From: Streptomyces sp. V4I2
GTDB taxonomy: Bacteria; Actinomycetota; Actinomycetes; Streptomycetales; Streptomycetaceae
Assembly: GCF_030817655.1 (NCBI RefSeq)
Contig: NZ_JAUSZM010000003.1
Location: forward strand, 10,540,001-10,604,000
DNA length: 64,000 nt
Reading direction: 5' to 3'
Shown here: in pieces, positions 7,977 through 15,719 of the stretch
How positions within the stretch are numbered: the stretch's first letter is position 1
Layout of the letters: each line of letters begins with the position of its first letter
The notes under the pieces: generated by a model
What the model was told of the DNA's origin: nothing
What the model saw: the letters and a program-made list of their open reading frames with translations, nothing else
Database searches by the model: none
Made by a program: the position numbers and the translations under genes

Positions 7977-9020
7977 GTGCTGCTTGACCCGCCGGGATGG
8001 CCAGGAATGCCCCAGGGGCTGCCGCACTGGCCCTACGTCCAGGCCGTCGATGAGGCCCTCGCCGGCCGGAGCGTCCCGCCGGGCACGGTGCGGGCCGACT
8101 GCCACGGCCTCGAGCAGGGACTGGGCACGTACCTGCGGCTGACATGGGACGCCAGCCGCACCAGCGGCCGCGGCGGGATCCGGCTGCACTGGGAGGAGCG
8201 CACCGGCTGGGCGTATGCCCTGCTCGGGCTGAGCCCCGCCGATGTCCTCTTCTACAGCGTGCTCCCCACCTTCCGCACCGTCTTCGCGACGCCCCAGGCG
8301 GTGGCCGACGTCGCGGAGAACCTGGTGCGGCGCCGGCAGCTGCCCGATGTGGAGTACCGCACCGAGTGGGACGGCGCGCAGGCGGTACGCGCCGCCGCCC
8401 GCGACTTCCGCCGTGTCCGTCTGGGCCTGCCGCCGGTCGGGCGACAGGAGACTGGGGGCGACGGCAGGATGGTGTCGGAGATCGCTGAGGGGGCGGGTGT
8501 GCAGCTGACCATCGACACGCAGACCGACACGTACGAGCAGGCGATCGCGGCCGTGCAGGCCGCGTACGGACTCAACCCCACCGCCGTGGCGCGCGATTGG
8601 CCGGCAGCCGCCGCGCCGACGCCCCGACCGGACCCGGCGGACCTGAGTGGCGAGGACCTGTGGGCGGGCTGGACGGACCGGCTGCTGTTCGACACCGTCG
8701 CGGCCGTGATGCCCGGCGCCCGGGCCGTACTGCGCCGCCTGGTCGAGCTGGGCGGCACCGCAACGTTCGACGAAGTCCAGGAGCACTTCGCCGGCCATCC
8801 CACGACGCCGATCGAGCCGAAGAAGATCGGCGGGACCCTGACCAGCATCCGCGCTGTGCGGCGCAGGATCGGCCCGGATAACCGGACCAACCTGCTGGAG
8901 CGCGACGACCGCCGACGCATCTACCGGATCGAGCCCGCTCTCCTGGAGGGCCTCAAGCGGGCCTTCGACCTTGCCGAAGCCCGCCCCGACCTCCTGCGGC
9001 AGGAACCAGTCGGCCCGTGA
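7977..9020 (+). CDS. DUF6292-like domain fused to a winged-helix domain, unknown function
   Basis: 347 residues. Residues about 30-150 (LRLTWDASRTSGRGGIRLHW, WAYALLGLSPADVLFY) resemble the DUF6292 type found in Streptomyces mobile elements. A linker with AYGLNPTAVARDW follows, then a C-terminal domain (about 225-345; LFDTVAAVMPGARAVLRRLV, FDEVQEHFAG, IGGTLTSIRAVRRRIG) that reads as a winged helix. GTG 7977 is chosen over GTG 7962 and 7968 because GGAGGTGAGG overlaps the earlier codons and sits 8 nt before 7977. Possibly a DNA-binding protein of the integrative element whose remains surround it. Family assignment moderate. Confidence 0.6.
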   Translation: MLLDPPGWPGMPQGLPHWPYVQAVDEALAGRSVPPGTVRADCHGLEQGLGTYLRLTWDASRTSGRGGIRLHWEERTGWAYALLGLSPADVLFYSVLPTFRTVFATPQAVADVAENLVRRRQLPDVEYRTEWDGAQAVRAAARDFRRVRLGLPPVGRQETGGDGRMVSEIAEGAGVQLTIDTQTDTYEQAIAAVQAAYGLNPTAVARDWPAAAAPTPRPDPADLSGEDLWAGWTDRLLFDTVAAVMPGARAVLRRLVELGGTATFDEVQEHFAGHPTTPIEPKKIGGTLTSIRAVRRRIGPDNRTNLLERDDRRRIYRIEPALLEGLKRAFDLAEARPDLLRQEPVGP

Positions 9021-9173
9021 CCGGCCGGGGACGGATGTTGACGGGCACGGCCACGATCGCGCCGTCCTGGTCGGGTGCAACCGCGGCCCGACCACGGGTA
9101 CGGCCGCGCTGTACGCAGTCCCGACCACGGCTGGTCAGCACCTCCGGTGTGTTCGCCAGGCAGCGGCCGCGCC

Positions 9174-9590
9174 TCAGATCTGCCGATGCCCGGACCCAGT
9201 CCAGTGGACTCGCTGGTAAGGGTCGTGGACGGGGCGCCATACGGGTGTGGAGGGGCCTTGGTGGAGCAGGTCGGCCAGCGGCGCCGTGAGGACGGGGAAC
9301 GTCGTACACGAAGCCCGACGGCGCCAGCAGCCCAACCCCCGCGCGCAGGGCCCTGACCCGGTTCTCGATGCCGGTGGGTCCGGTGCCGTCCAGGACGAAC
9401 AGGATGCGGGGGAAGAGCGGGTAGTGCCGCCGCCACTCCTCAACCGCCGGTTCCTGGAGGGTCGGCCGGCGCCCCGGGACCGGGTACGTAGCCGTAGAGG
9501 CGCTCGTACGCGGTGAGTTTGGCGGCGGGGCGTTCGGGGCCCATGGTCATGGTGGCCCGGTCGACTTCCACGACGGACTGAAGGGCGCCC
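9174..9590 (-). pseudogene. Replication-relaxation family protein, C-terminal part with two frameshifts
   Basis: Three leftward frames join into one protein: VEVDRATMTMGPERPAAKLT plus AYERLYGY (about 9590-9480), then WRRHYPLFPRILFVLDGTGP (about 9440-9360), then FPVLTAPLADLLHQGPSTPV and WRPVHDP (about 9295-9210). This is the end of the replication-relaxation family carried by conjugative or integrative Streptomyces elements. Each join needs a one-base shift, so the gene is dead. No N-terminal part is present. Confidence 0.7.
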
Positions 9591-9596
9591 GGCCGA

Positions 9597-10199
9597 TCAG
9601 ACGGCAGCGGCCCGCAGATCTGCGGCCGTCAGCAGCGACAACAGTCCGATGCCCTCGGCCGCGAGGGCATCGGCACCCCCTTGCTCACGGTCGATCACGC
9701 ACAGAGCCTCCTGCACCTGAGCCCCCAGACCCCGCAGGTCCGCGGTCGACAGCACGATCTGTCCACCACTGGTGACCACATCCTCAACGACCAGCACTCG
9801 ACGGCCTTCGACGTCGGCGCCCTCGGCGAGACGGCAGGTGCCATACGGCTTGGCCTGCTTGCGCACGAAAGCGCAGGGCAGCCCCGTGTGTCGGCCGAGT
9901 GCGGTCACCACCGGGATGCCGCCCATCTCCAGGCCGGCCAGGACTTCGGTGCCCGGCGGCACCAGCGGAACCATCTCCCGGGCGATCGCGTCGAGCAGGA
10001 CCGGGTCGCCCTCGAACCGGTACTTGTCGAAGTACTCCGTGGCAGTACGGCCGGACCGAAGCGTGAATTGCCCGGTCAGATGGGAAGCAGCATGGATACG
10101 GCGAGCAAGATCAGAGCCCGTGACCCGATGACTCCACGTCCGCGCCGGGACCGAGCTGCCGCACAGGCGGCGCAGATCTGCGCGGTGATCGAGCAACAC
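9597..10199 (-). CDS. pyrE: Orotate phosphoribosyltransferase-type enzyme with altered start
   Basis: OPRTase converts orotate and PRPP to OMP in pyrimidine synthesis. Visible features: FTLRSGRTATEYFDKYRFEG, GGIPVVTALGRHTGLPCAFV, catalytic-loop KPYGT, and PRPP motif VLVVEDVVTSGGQ (about 134-146). The natural start should be at TGSDLARRIHAASHL, but the codon there is GTC, not a start; the frame instead extends to GTG at 10199 through unrelated sequence. A 40-base piece holding the true first codons with a GTG start recurs at 50434-50481, so this copy appears to have lost its own 5' end by recombination at about 10117. It may be expressed from GTG 10199 or not at all. It is probably an accessory copy; the housekeeping gene should be elsewhere. 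Confidence 0.75.
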   Translation of the reverse strand: MLLDHRADLRRLCGSSVPARTWSHRVTGSDLARRIHAASHLTGQFTLRSGRTATEYFDKYRFEGDPVLLDAIAREMVPLVPPGTEVLAGLEMGGIPVVTALGRHTGLPCAFVRKQAKPYGTCRLAEGADVEGRRVLVVEDVVTSGGQIVLSTADLRGLGAQVQEALCVIDREQGGADALAAEGIGLLSLLTAADLRAAAV

Positions 10200-10250
10200 G
10201 AGGCGTCACGTCCGGAAGCCACGCACATGGAAGGCGGTCCGGTCGTATGA
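10118..10250 (+). pseudogene. C-terminal tail of the gene upstream of the DUF6262 protein (probably an integrase)
   Basis: The rightward frame reads MTPRPRRDRAAAQAAQICAV, IEQHEASRPE and stops at 10250, overlapping the next start by ATGA. At 15022 a DUF6262-type gene likewise overlaps the end of a recognisable integrase, so by analogy this tail was an integrase or a companion of one. Its upstream part was replaced by pyrE sequence at about 10117. Confidence 0.35.
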
Positions 10251-10684
10251 CGCGAAAGAACCGAGACCGGGAAGCCGAACGTCAGGAAATACGGGCCGCC
10301 GCAGAACGCCTTCTGGCCGGGACGCCCTTGCGCTCGCCCGTCGGAAAGCTCACGGGGACCGAGTTGATCGCCGAGTGCGGGCTACGGCGCGACGTTGTCT
10401 ACGGCGATCACAAAGAGCTCGTGGACGAGTTCCGGGCGCGGGCCAAGGCGCAGAACTTCACTCCGCAGGTCGTCCAGAGCATGGCCGACGAGAACACCGT
10501 GCTGCGCGAAGCCCTGACGAAGATCAAAGCGGAACTCGCAGCGGAGCGGGAACGGGTTCACGCCCTGCTCCGCGCCGCCACCGAGCTATCCCTGGAGTTG
10601 GAGCAGACCCGCGAGGAACTCGCGGCGGCTCAGCAGGTCAGGCGGCTTCCGGGCCCGAGAGGAACTGAACGAATGCCCGGCTGA
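10247..10684 (+). CDS. DUF6262-type integrase accessory protein (TnpC-like)
   Basis: 145 residues: a basic N-terminus, a helix-turn-helix-like stretch (KLTGTELIAECGLRRDVVYG, about 40-59), and a long coiled coil (VLREALTKIKAELAAERERV ... TELSLELEQTREELAAAQQV). This layout is that of the small third gene that accompanies paired tyrosine recombinases in Tn554-like elements. The start overlaps the preceding stop (ATGA). With its recombinase reduced to a tail, the protein is an orphan. A homologue in the same arrangement lies at 15022-15627. Confidence 0.7.
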   Translation: MTRKNRDREAERQEIRAAAERLLAGTPLRSPVGKLTGTELIAECGLRRDVVYGDHKELVDEFRARAKAQNFTPQVVQSMADENTVLREALTKIKAELAAERERVHALLRAATELSLELEQTREELAAAQQVRRLPGPRGTERMPG

Positions 10685-10762
10685 AGATGGGCACATCCCA
10701 TCCCATGGTGGCGCGGGGTGCCAACGGACTGTCGGTGGGGTAGCGCCTCCATCGGCCAGTGT

Positions 10763-11287
10763 TCAACCTTCCAGGCTGCCGATGGCCTCGGCCAGCCACT
10801 TCTTTTCCTCGGCGCCGGTGGCGCGAGCGATGCGCAGCATGCCCTGCCGGAAGAGATCCGGCGCATCCTCAGCCCGTATGGGCTCGCCATCGCGGTAGAA
10901 GAAGCTCGCCGGGATGTTGAGGAAGGTCTGCCGCCGACGCAGCACCGCTGCCTGCTCGGCACGGTCCGGGAGATGGTGCAGGAAGGCAAGCAGAGTGAAG
11001 AAGCGCTGCCCATCCGTGATTTCGGCCTCCTTGGGGTGCCGCAATCGGGCCAGCAGTTCGGTGCGGCCCGCCTCGGTCAGGGACAGGATCCGGCGGGGTG
11101 CGGCACCGCTTCCAGGCTCGGTGTGCTGCTCGACCAGACCCGCTTTCACGAGCCGGGAGATAGCGGGATAGAGCGCTCCGTCACTTACTGGGCGGATGTG
11201 GCCACTGAGGCCCTGGATGCGGGCTTTCACCTCGTATCCGTGCAGAGACTCCTCGAAGAGGAAACCCAGAATCGACAGCTCCAGCAT
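10763..11287 (-). CDS. PadR-family transcriptional regulator
   Basis: 174 residues. LELSILGFLFEESLHGYEVK begins the PadR winged helix; SDGALYPAISRLVKAGLVEQ is the recognition helix and wing; a C-terminal helical dimerisation part follows (FFTLLAFLHHLPDRAEQAAV). ATG 11287 is preferred over ATG 11341 because AAGGAG lies about 10 nt before it and PadR proteins normally start a few residues before LGFL. It is divergent from the MATE exporter across a perfect 41-bp palindrome, so it most likely represses both itself and the exporter, released by a drug-like ligand. Confidence 0.9.
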   Translation of the reverse strand: MLELSILGFLFEESLHGYEVKARIQGLSGHIRPVSDGALYPAISRLVKAGLVEQHTEPGSGAAPRRILSLTEAGRTELLARLRHPKEAEITDGQRFFTLLAFLHHLPDRAEQAAVLRRRQTFLNIPASFFYRDGEPIRAEDAPDLFRQGMLRIARATGAEEKKWLAEAIGSLEG

Positions 11288-11346
11288 GCCCCGAGCTCCT
11301 TCCTGTGCCTGTCGGCGCGCTTGCCCGTCCTGTCCTGCCATGCTAT

Positions 11347-11387
11347 CTCTTTTCGCTGTACCTCGAAACGAGGTACAGCGAAAAGAG
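11347..11387. promoter_or_regulatory. Perfect 41-bp inverted repeat, probable PadR operator
   Basis: Arms CTCTTTTCGCTGTACCTCG (11347-11365) and its exact complement (11369-11387) flank AAA. It sits between the divergent PadR and MATE genes, ends 10 bases before the MATE start, and contains the core GTACCTCG...CGAGGTAC. Far longer than chance, it is very probably the shared operator. Confidence 0.85.
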
Positions 11388-11397
11388 GGGTGCGGTC

Positions 11398-12786
11398 ATG
11401 GGGTCAGCAGAACACCGACGCAGGCTGGTGTCGCTCGCGTATCCGGTCTACTTCGAGCTACTCGCGGGGGGCACGGCCGGGATCATCAACATGGTCTGGG
11501 TGGCCCGGCTCGGCGGGAGCGCTGTTGCCGCGGTGGCTATCGCCACGAATGTCGAGAACCTACTGCTCGGCGTCATCCTCGTCGCCGGCTCGGGCACGAC
11601 TGTGCTCGTCGCACGAGCCAGAGGAGCGGGGGATTCGGCAGCGATGCGATCCGCCGTGCGCGGCGGATGGGTCCTGTGGGCACTCGTCACACCCCTGGTC
11701 GCCATCGGTGGATACCTGTGCCGCGAACCGCTCGCCCACCTCGTTCTCGGCGGCAGCGGCGGCGACTCGCTGCCCCTCGCCACTGGCTATTTCGCGATCG
11801 CATTGCCAGGAATCGCGGTGTTCTTCGCCACCAACGTCGTAGACGGCATCCTCAAAGGCGCGGGCGACACCCGCACCCCAATGAAGCTGGCGATCCTCGC
11901 GAACGGCCTGATTCTCGGGCTAGACCCCTTGTTCATCCTGGGATTCGACCTCGGGGTGCGTGGGGCAGCGATCGCCACAGTGCTGGGCCGGACAGTCGCG
12001 CTCATCTGCGGCCTTGCGGCGCTGCACCGCAACGGCGTACTGCGGCAGGCAGCCCAGGCGGCCCCGAACCGCGCCGGTTCGCTCAGCGCCGACGCGCGCA
12101 GGACCGCTGCGACCGGGCTTCCCATGTCGGCCGACTTCGTCGCACGAATGGCGGGGGCGCTCGCACTCGTCGCCATCGTCGCCCGGATCGGCGTCAGCGA
12201 GGTCGCCGCGTACGGGATCGCGACGAAGGCGATGTACGTCGCGACCATGGCCTTCTACGCGGTACGCCAGGCTGCCGCCATCCGCACCGCCCATCTGCTC
12301 GGTGCCGGACGCGACGAGCGACGGGCCATCGGACGGCAGGTGTTGCTCCTCGCCGGATCGCTAGGATTCACGGCTCTGCTAATACTGCTCGCAGCCGGGC
12401 CGTGGATCATGCGTGCATTCGGCAGCGAGGGAGAGGTGGCCGAGGCGGGGGCGCTCTATCTGCGCTGCCTGGGACCGTACTTGGTGCTTCTCGCTTGCTT
12501 CATCGCGCTGGGCGGGGTGTTCGAGGGCAGCGGTGGCAGCGCCGCCCTTGCGCGGATCACGGTGTGCGGCGTGGCACTCCAACTCGCACTTGCATACAGC
12601 CTGTCGGGTTCGGGGCTGCCCGGAATCTGTCTGGCCATGGCGCTGGCCATGGCACTTCAGTGCGCAGCCATCGCCAGGATGTATAGGCGCACGGAACATC
12701 CGACAGTCACAGACTGCGACAACAGTCGGCTGAAGATCGCCGTCGCAAAACCCGACAGCCCTTCACCCGACAACCGACTTGCCTAA
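11398..12786 (+). CDS. MATE-family multidrug efflux transporter
   Basis: 462 residues with about twelve hydrophobic segments in two related halves, e.g. YPVYFELLAGGTAGIINMVW (first), VAAVAIATNVENLLLGVILV, FFATNVVDGILKGAGDTRTP (the loop typical of MATE/DinF proteins), then AATGLPMSADFVARMAGALA opening the second half. MATE pumps export cationic or aromatic drugs using a Na+ or H+ gradient. Start ATG 11398 has GAGGGG just upstream; an in-frame extension to 11305 would run across the operator and is rejected. Controlled by the divergent PadR protein. Confidence 0.92.
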   Translation: MGSAEHRRRLVSLAYPVYFELLAGGTAGIINMVWVARLGGSAVAAVAIATNVENLLLGVILVAGSGTTVLVARARGAGDSAAMRSAVRGGWVLWALVTPLVAIGGYLCREPLAHLVLGGSGGDSLPLATGYFAIALPGIAVFFATNVVDGILKGAGDTRTPMKLAILANGLILGLDPLFILGFDLGVRGAAIATVLGRTVALICGLAALHRNGVLRQAAQAAPNRAGSLSADARRTAATGLPMSADFVARMAGALALVAIVARIGVSEVAAYGIATKAMYVATMAFYAVRQAAAIRTAHLLGAGRDERRAIGRQVLLLAGSLGFTALLILLAAGPWIMRAFGSEGEVAEAGALYLRCLGPYLVLLACFIALGGVFEGSGGSAALARITVCGVALQLALAYSLSGSGLPGICLAMALAMALQCAAIARMYRRTEHPTVTDCDNSRLKIAVAKPDSPSPDNRLA

Positions 12787-12823
12787 TGAAGGACGGGAGG
12801 GCGAGGTACGGGATCCTTCAGCG

Positions 12824-13205
12824 ATGAAGCCTGATCCCGAGCCCTGGTACAGCACCACCCTCAACGTGTGGACGCTGGCGGGAGTGCTCGTAGCCAGCTG
12901 GACCCTCGCCAAGACGGTCACCGAGGGATGGCGCCGCACCATCGGCCGCAGGCGCTACCTCACCACCCGCCTGCGCAGGATCGCCCCCGGCGTCCGGCAC
13001 GACTACGTCGAATCCTTGTTGAGGAGCCGAAGTGGCAGTCGACGATGCAGTGCACCCGTCTCACCGCCGACGAAGCGGATGACGCGCCCGGGCCTGGGAC
13101 CACCTGGCCGTCGTCGGCGCCGACGACGCCTGGATGGAGGACGAGATGGACCACGTGCAGAGAGAGGCGGAGGACGTCAGTGCCTACCCGCACCTCTCAG
13201 CGTGA
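12824..13205 (+). pseudogene. Small membrane-anchored protein, frameshifted
   Basis: The frame from ATG 12824 reads EPWYSTTLNVWTLAGVLVAS, WTLAKTVTEGWRRTIG, RLRRIAPGVRHDYVESLL: one membrane segment then a basic cytoplasmic part. At about 13018 homology-like text continues one frame over (VEEPKWQSTMQCTRLTADEA) and possibly shifts again to RAWDHLAVVGADDAWMEDEM ... AYPHLSA, ending at 13205. One gene with two shifts, or two small remnants. Function unknown. Confidence 0.45.
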
Positions 13206-13324
13206 GCAAGCACGCGTAGCACCCCGGACGTAGTCTTTCGGCGCCGCCCGTGAGCGGGCGAAGCGGCGTGCACTCGCAAGCGGGTAGGTAGCGCGGCGCG
13301 TATACCGTGCGGGATACTACGGGT

Positions 13325-13573
13325 ATGGCTGAAACCACTGTCAAGGTCGACACGAGCACCAGGGACACCCTGCAGGGCCTCGCCGCTGCCGAAGGCCTGT
13401 CTGTAAAGGCCTACCTCGCCAAGGTGGCTGGGGAGAAGGAACAAGAGCGAGCCCTGCAGACGGCGACCGCCGCCTTCCGCCGCGCGATCAGCGAGCCCGG
13501 CGTCATGGACGCCTTCGATGCCGAGTTCGGCGGGCTGCCGTCCGTCGCGCACGACACCTCGCGGGCGGCCTGA
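13325..13573 (+). CDS. Antitoxin of a Fic-like toxin-antitoxin pair
   Basis: 82 residues. The N-terminal part (ETTVKVDTSTRDTLQGLAAA, EGLSVKAYLAKVA) is ribbon-helix-helix-like, as in Streptomyces antitoxins; the acidic C-terminal half presumably wraps the toxin. ATG 13325 is preferred to the in-frame upstream codon at 13307. Around the promoter, GTATACC (13300-) and GGATAC (13312-) form an imperfect repeat that may be the autoregulatory site. The toxin starts 3 bases after its stop. Confidence 0.7.
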   Translation: MAETTVKVDTSTRDTLQGLAAAEGLSVKAYLAKVAGEKEQERALQTATAAFRRAISEPGVMDAFDAEFGGLPSVAHDTSRAA

Positions 13574-13576
13574 CCT

Positions 13577-13960
13577 GTGCCTCCCGTCGTCTACGTCGAC
13601 TACCGGTGGTTCCTCGAACGCCAGGAAGAGATCCTCCGGGACGACCTGACTGTCAACGACTTCTCTGTGCTCGTCGGCATGGCCCAGCGCCACCGGGTCG
13701 ACCCGCCCCGGCATGATCAGCACCATCCCGACGCCTTCTGGCGGGCTGCGGTCATGCTGGAGGAGTGCGTGCTGCTGCGCCCGCTCCCGGCCCGCAATGA
13801 GGTGTACGGATACGGCGTCGCCATCGCCTACCTAGAGGCCTCCGGAGAACGCGTGGACACGAAGTTTGAGCTCTGGCGGGAACTGATCTACGACATCCGG
13901 GGGCTGCGGCTCGACTCTTACGGCATCGCCGAGAGGCTGCGTTCCTGGCACCAGGCCTGA
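13577..13960 (+). CDS. Fic/Doc-like toxin, degenerate active site
   Basis: 127 residues, GTG start 3 bases after the antitoxin. VVYVDYRWFLERQEEILRDD, TVNDFSVLVGMAQRHRVD and the helical FWRAAVMLEECVLLRPLPAR then NEVYGYGVAIAYLEASG are typical of the Streptomyces proteins annotated as Fic/Doc toxins. Where true Fic proteins carry HPFxxGNKR, this one has LRPLPARNEV: the Asn is kept, the catalytic His is not visible. AMP-transfer or Doc-like kinase activity is therefore doubtful; it may act otherwise. Confidence 0.65.
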   Translation: MPPVVYVDYRWFLERQEEILRDDLTVNDFSVLVGMAQRHRVDPPRHDQHHPDAFWRAAVMLEECVLLRPLPARNEVYGYGVAIAYLEASGERVDTKFELWRELIYDIRGLRLDSYGIAERLRSWHQA

Positions 13961-14089
13961 TCCTGACCGGCGCTGCGTACTCCACGGCGAATCGGTGGTT
14001 GCTCGCTCGGTGGACCTGGCCCGTGCTGCGCAGTCAGCGCAGGACACCGAAGCAGCCGAGCTCAACTCCGGCGACATTACCCGGCTACC

Positions 14090-14341
14090 GTGGAGGACAT
14101 GGTCAGGGAACTTCGCGTTGAGCTCGATGAGGAACAGTACGAGCAGCTTGTGCGCGCGGCGCGCGACCGGCATGAGGATCCGACGGTGTACGCCCGACGC
14201 GTCCTGGATCAGGAGCTCGACAAGGCGCGGTTCCTCGAAGGCAGTGCCCTCTTCCTCAGCGCGCCCGGGGTCCGCGAAGAGTTCGCCAGCCGGTTCGGCC
14301 CGCAGCCCGGCGCGTCCGCGTCCGCGGTGCAGGGCTGGTAG
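14090..14341 (+). CDS. Small ribbon-helix-helix-like protein, possible orphan antitoxin
   Basis: 83 residues. ELRVELDEEQYEQLVRAARD followed by EDPTVYARRVLDQELDKARF has the strand-helix-helix pattern of Arc/CopG-type DNA-binding proteins. GTG 14090 may be leaderless; ATG 14099 has GGAGG only 2 nt away, too close. No toxin follows; the next frame is a chimera of other genes. Confidence 0.5.
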   Translation: MEDMVRELRVELDEEQYEQLVRAARDRHEDPTVYARRVLDQELDKARFLEGSALFLSAPGVREEFASRFGPQPGASASAVQGW

Positions 14342-14407
14342 CGACACAGTGGATCTCTCGGTAGTGCCGTCCTAGCCCGGCATCGGCGAGACCCTAAGCT
14401 CCGTCCG

Positions 14408-14590
14408 GTGGAGACAGTGCTGATCATCACGGCGGCCGCCTTGTGGGGCTGCGGCGCGGGCGCGCTCATATCGCGTCCCGCGTACCGGTTCTCCGTGCCG
14501 CCCGATGAACCGTGGCGGTCGGCGTGCCCGGCTGGCCATCCCCTCACCGGTACCGGCGGCGGCTGGCTGGGGCGTGCTCGCTGCGTTGCC
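14408..14590 (+). pseudogene. Prepilin peptidase (A24-type) N-terminal remnant
   Basis: LIITAAALWGCGAGALISRP, AYRFSVPPDEPWRSACPAGH, PLTGTGGGWLGRARC matches the first about 60 residues of Streptomyces A24 prepilin-like peptidases: first membrane segment and cysteine-containing loop. The membrane core with the catalytic aspartates is absent. The frame reads on without a stop into integrase sequence, giving a 205-codon chimera. Confidence 0.6.
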
Positions 14591-14599
14591 GGGGACACT

Positions 14600-15025
14600 T
14601 CAGCCGCCGCAGCACCCCGGCCGAGGGCGGCTTCTGCACTTTCCAGCCCGTCGTCGACGGCGGGGCCTTGCCCCTGGAACCTGGACTGCGAGAACTGCGA
14701 CAAGTTCGTGCTCTCCGGCGCCGACCTCGTCTACTGGCGGCGCAAGCAGCAGCAGTGGAGCTCGCTCGCCGAACGGGCTCCCGACGACGCCACGGCCGAC
14801 TACCTTCACCGCGTCTTCGAGCCGACCGCCCGCGCCATCGCCGGCCTGGAGCGGGCGCTGGCCGGCACGGACCTGCTCGAAGAAGCGCTCTCCTTGGACC
14901 TGCGACGGCCCCAGGACTACTTCGAGCGCGTCTGGAGCACCGCCTTCCGAGCCTCCGACCTCGCGAAGCTCAATGACGCCGACGACACCGAGCTGGACGC
15001 GCTGGACCTTGGGGAGGTCTCGTGA
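14600..15025 (+). pseudogene. Tyrosine recombinase/integrase, C-terminal tail
   Basis: HFSRRSTPAEGGFCTFQPVV is read in one frame to about 14665; then one extra base in GGGGCCTTGCCCC shifts the rest, which continues PCPWNLDCENCDKFVLSGAD, LVYWRRKQQQWSSLAERAPD, LDLRRPQDYFERVWSTAFRA. This is the Cys-rich tail of large Tn554-type integrases of Streptomyces. The catalytic Arg and Tyr lie upstream in what was lost. It ends at 15025, overlapping the DUF6262 gene (GTGA). Confidence 0.7.
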
Positions 15026-15627
15026 CCACGCAGACCGAGCCCCGGACCGCCGCCGCGGTCGCGGCCCGCCGGCAAGCCGCCGCCCTCATGCTCGACCGGA
15101 TCCGCGACGTCCTCGGGCAGATGCGCCGCGAACGATCCCGGGTGACCTTCGCCGCGGTCGCCCGCCGGGCGGACGTCTCACGCACGTTCCTCTACCACAA
15201 CGGCGAAGCGCGACGGCTCGTGGAGGACGCGGCCGAGTCGGCTGCGGGCCAGACGGTCAAGGACCGGACGGAGAAGGCCGCCCACGCCGAAGCGACCTGG
15301 CGCGAGCGGGCCCTCAACGCCGAGGAGATCATCAAGGCGGCCAACCTGGAGGTCCGCGCGCAGCGGGCCCAGATCGCCACCCTGCTGGGCCGCATCCGGG
15401 ACCTCGAGAGCAGTTTGCCGGCCGACGCCGTCCAGCGAATCGTCAGCGAGAACCACAGCCTCAAGATTAAGGTCCGGCAGGACAACAAGACCCTCGAGGA
15501 CCGCCTCAAGGCCGCCCGGGACAACAACCGCTTCCTCGACAAGCGCATCGCCGATCTTGAGACCGAGCTCCTCCAGGAGCGCGAAGGAGCCGGGGCCGGC
15601 GATGCCGCCGACACGAGGAAGCGATGA
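15022..15627 (+). CDS. DUF6262-type integrase accessory protein (TnpC-like)
   Basis: 201 residues, GTG start overlapping the integrase stop. An N-terminal helix-turn-helix (VTFAAVARRADVSRTFLYHN, about 41-60) resembles the TnpC/DUF6262 group; a very long coiled coil follows (EIIKAANLEVRAQRAQIATL ... LKAARDNNRFLDKRIADLET). In related elements this gene helps two recombinases control integration. It is intact here although its recombinase is a stub. Same arrangement as at 10118-10684 but a different sequence. Confidence 0.75.
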   Translation: MTTQTEPRTAAAVAARRQAAALMLDRIRDVLGQMRRERSRVTFAAVARRADVSRTFLYHNGEARRLVEDAAESAAGQTVKDRTEKAAHAEATWRERALNAEEIIKAANLEVRAQRAQIATLLGRIRDLESSLPADAVQRIVSENHSLKIKVRQDNKTLEDRLKAARDNNRFLDKRIADLETELLQEREGAGAGDAADTRKR

Positions 15628-15683
15628 ACGAACACGTCGTCCGCGACTACACCGCCTGGGCACGCGCGGCACGCGACGCCTGA
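15624..15683 (+). CDS. Possible 19-codon ORF overlapping the DUF6262 stop
   Basis: MNEHVVRDYTAWARAARDA begins at an ATG overlapping the preceding stop (ATGA) and ends at 15683. It may be the start of a third gene of the integrase operon, now cut off. No other support. Confidence 0.2.
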   Translation: MNEHVVRDYTAWARAARDA

Positions 15684-15719
15684 CGAGCACTCTGGAGCGC
15701 ACGCGCCGCTCCGCGCGAC

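Noticed and set aside
11305..11397. Upstream in-frame extension of the MATE gene
   Set aside because: It would translate through the 41-bp palindromic operator and the PadR promoter; ATG 11398 has a ribosome site.
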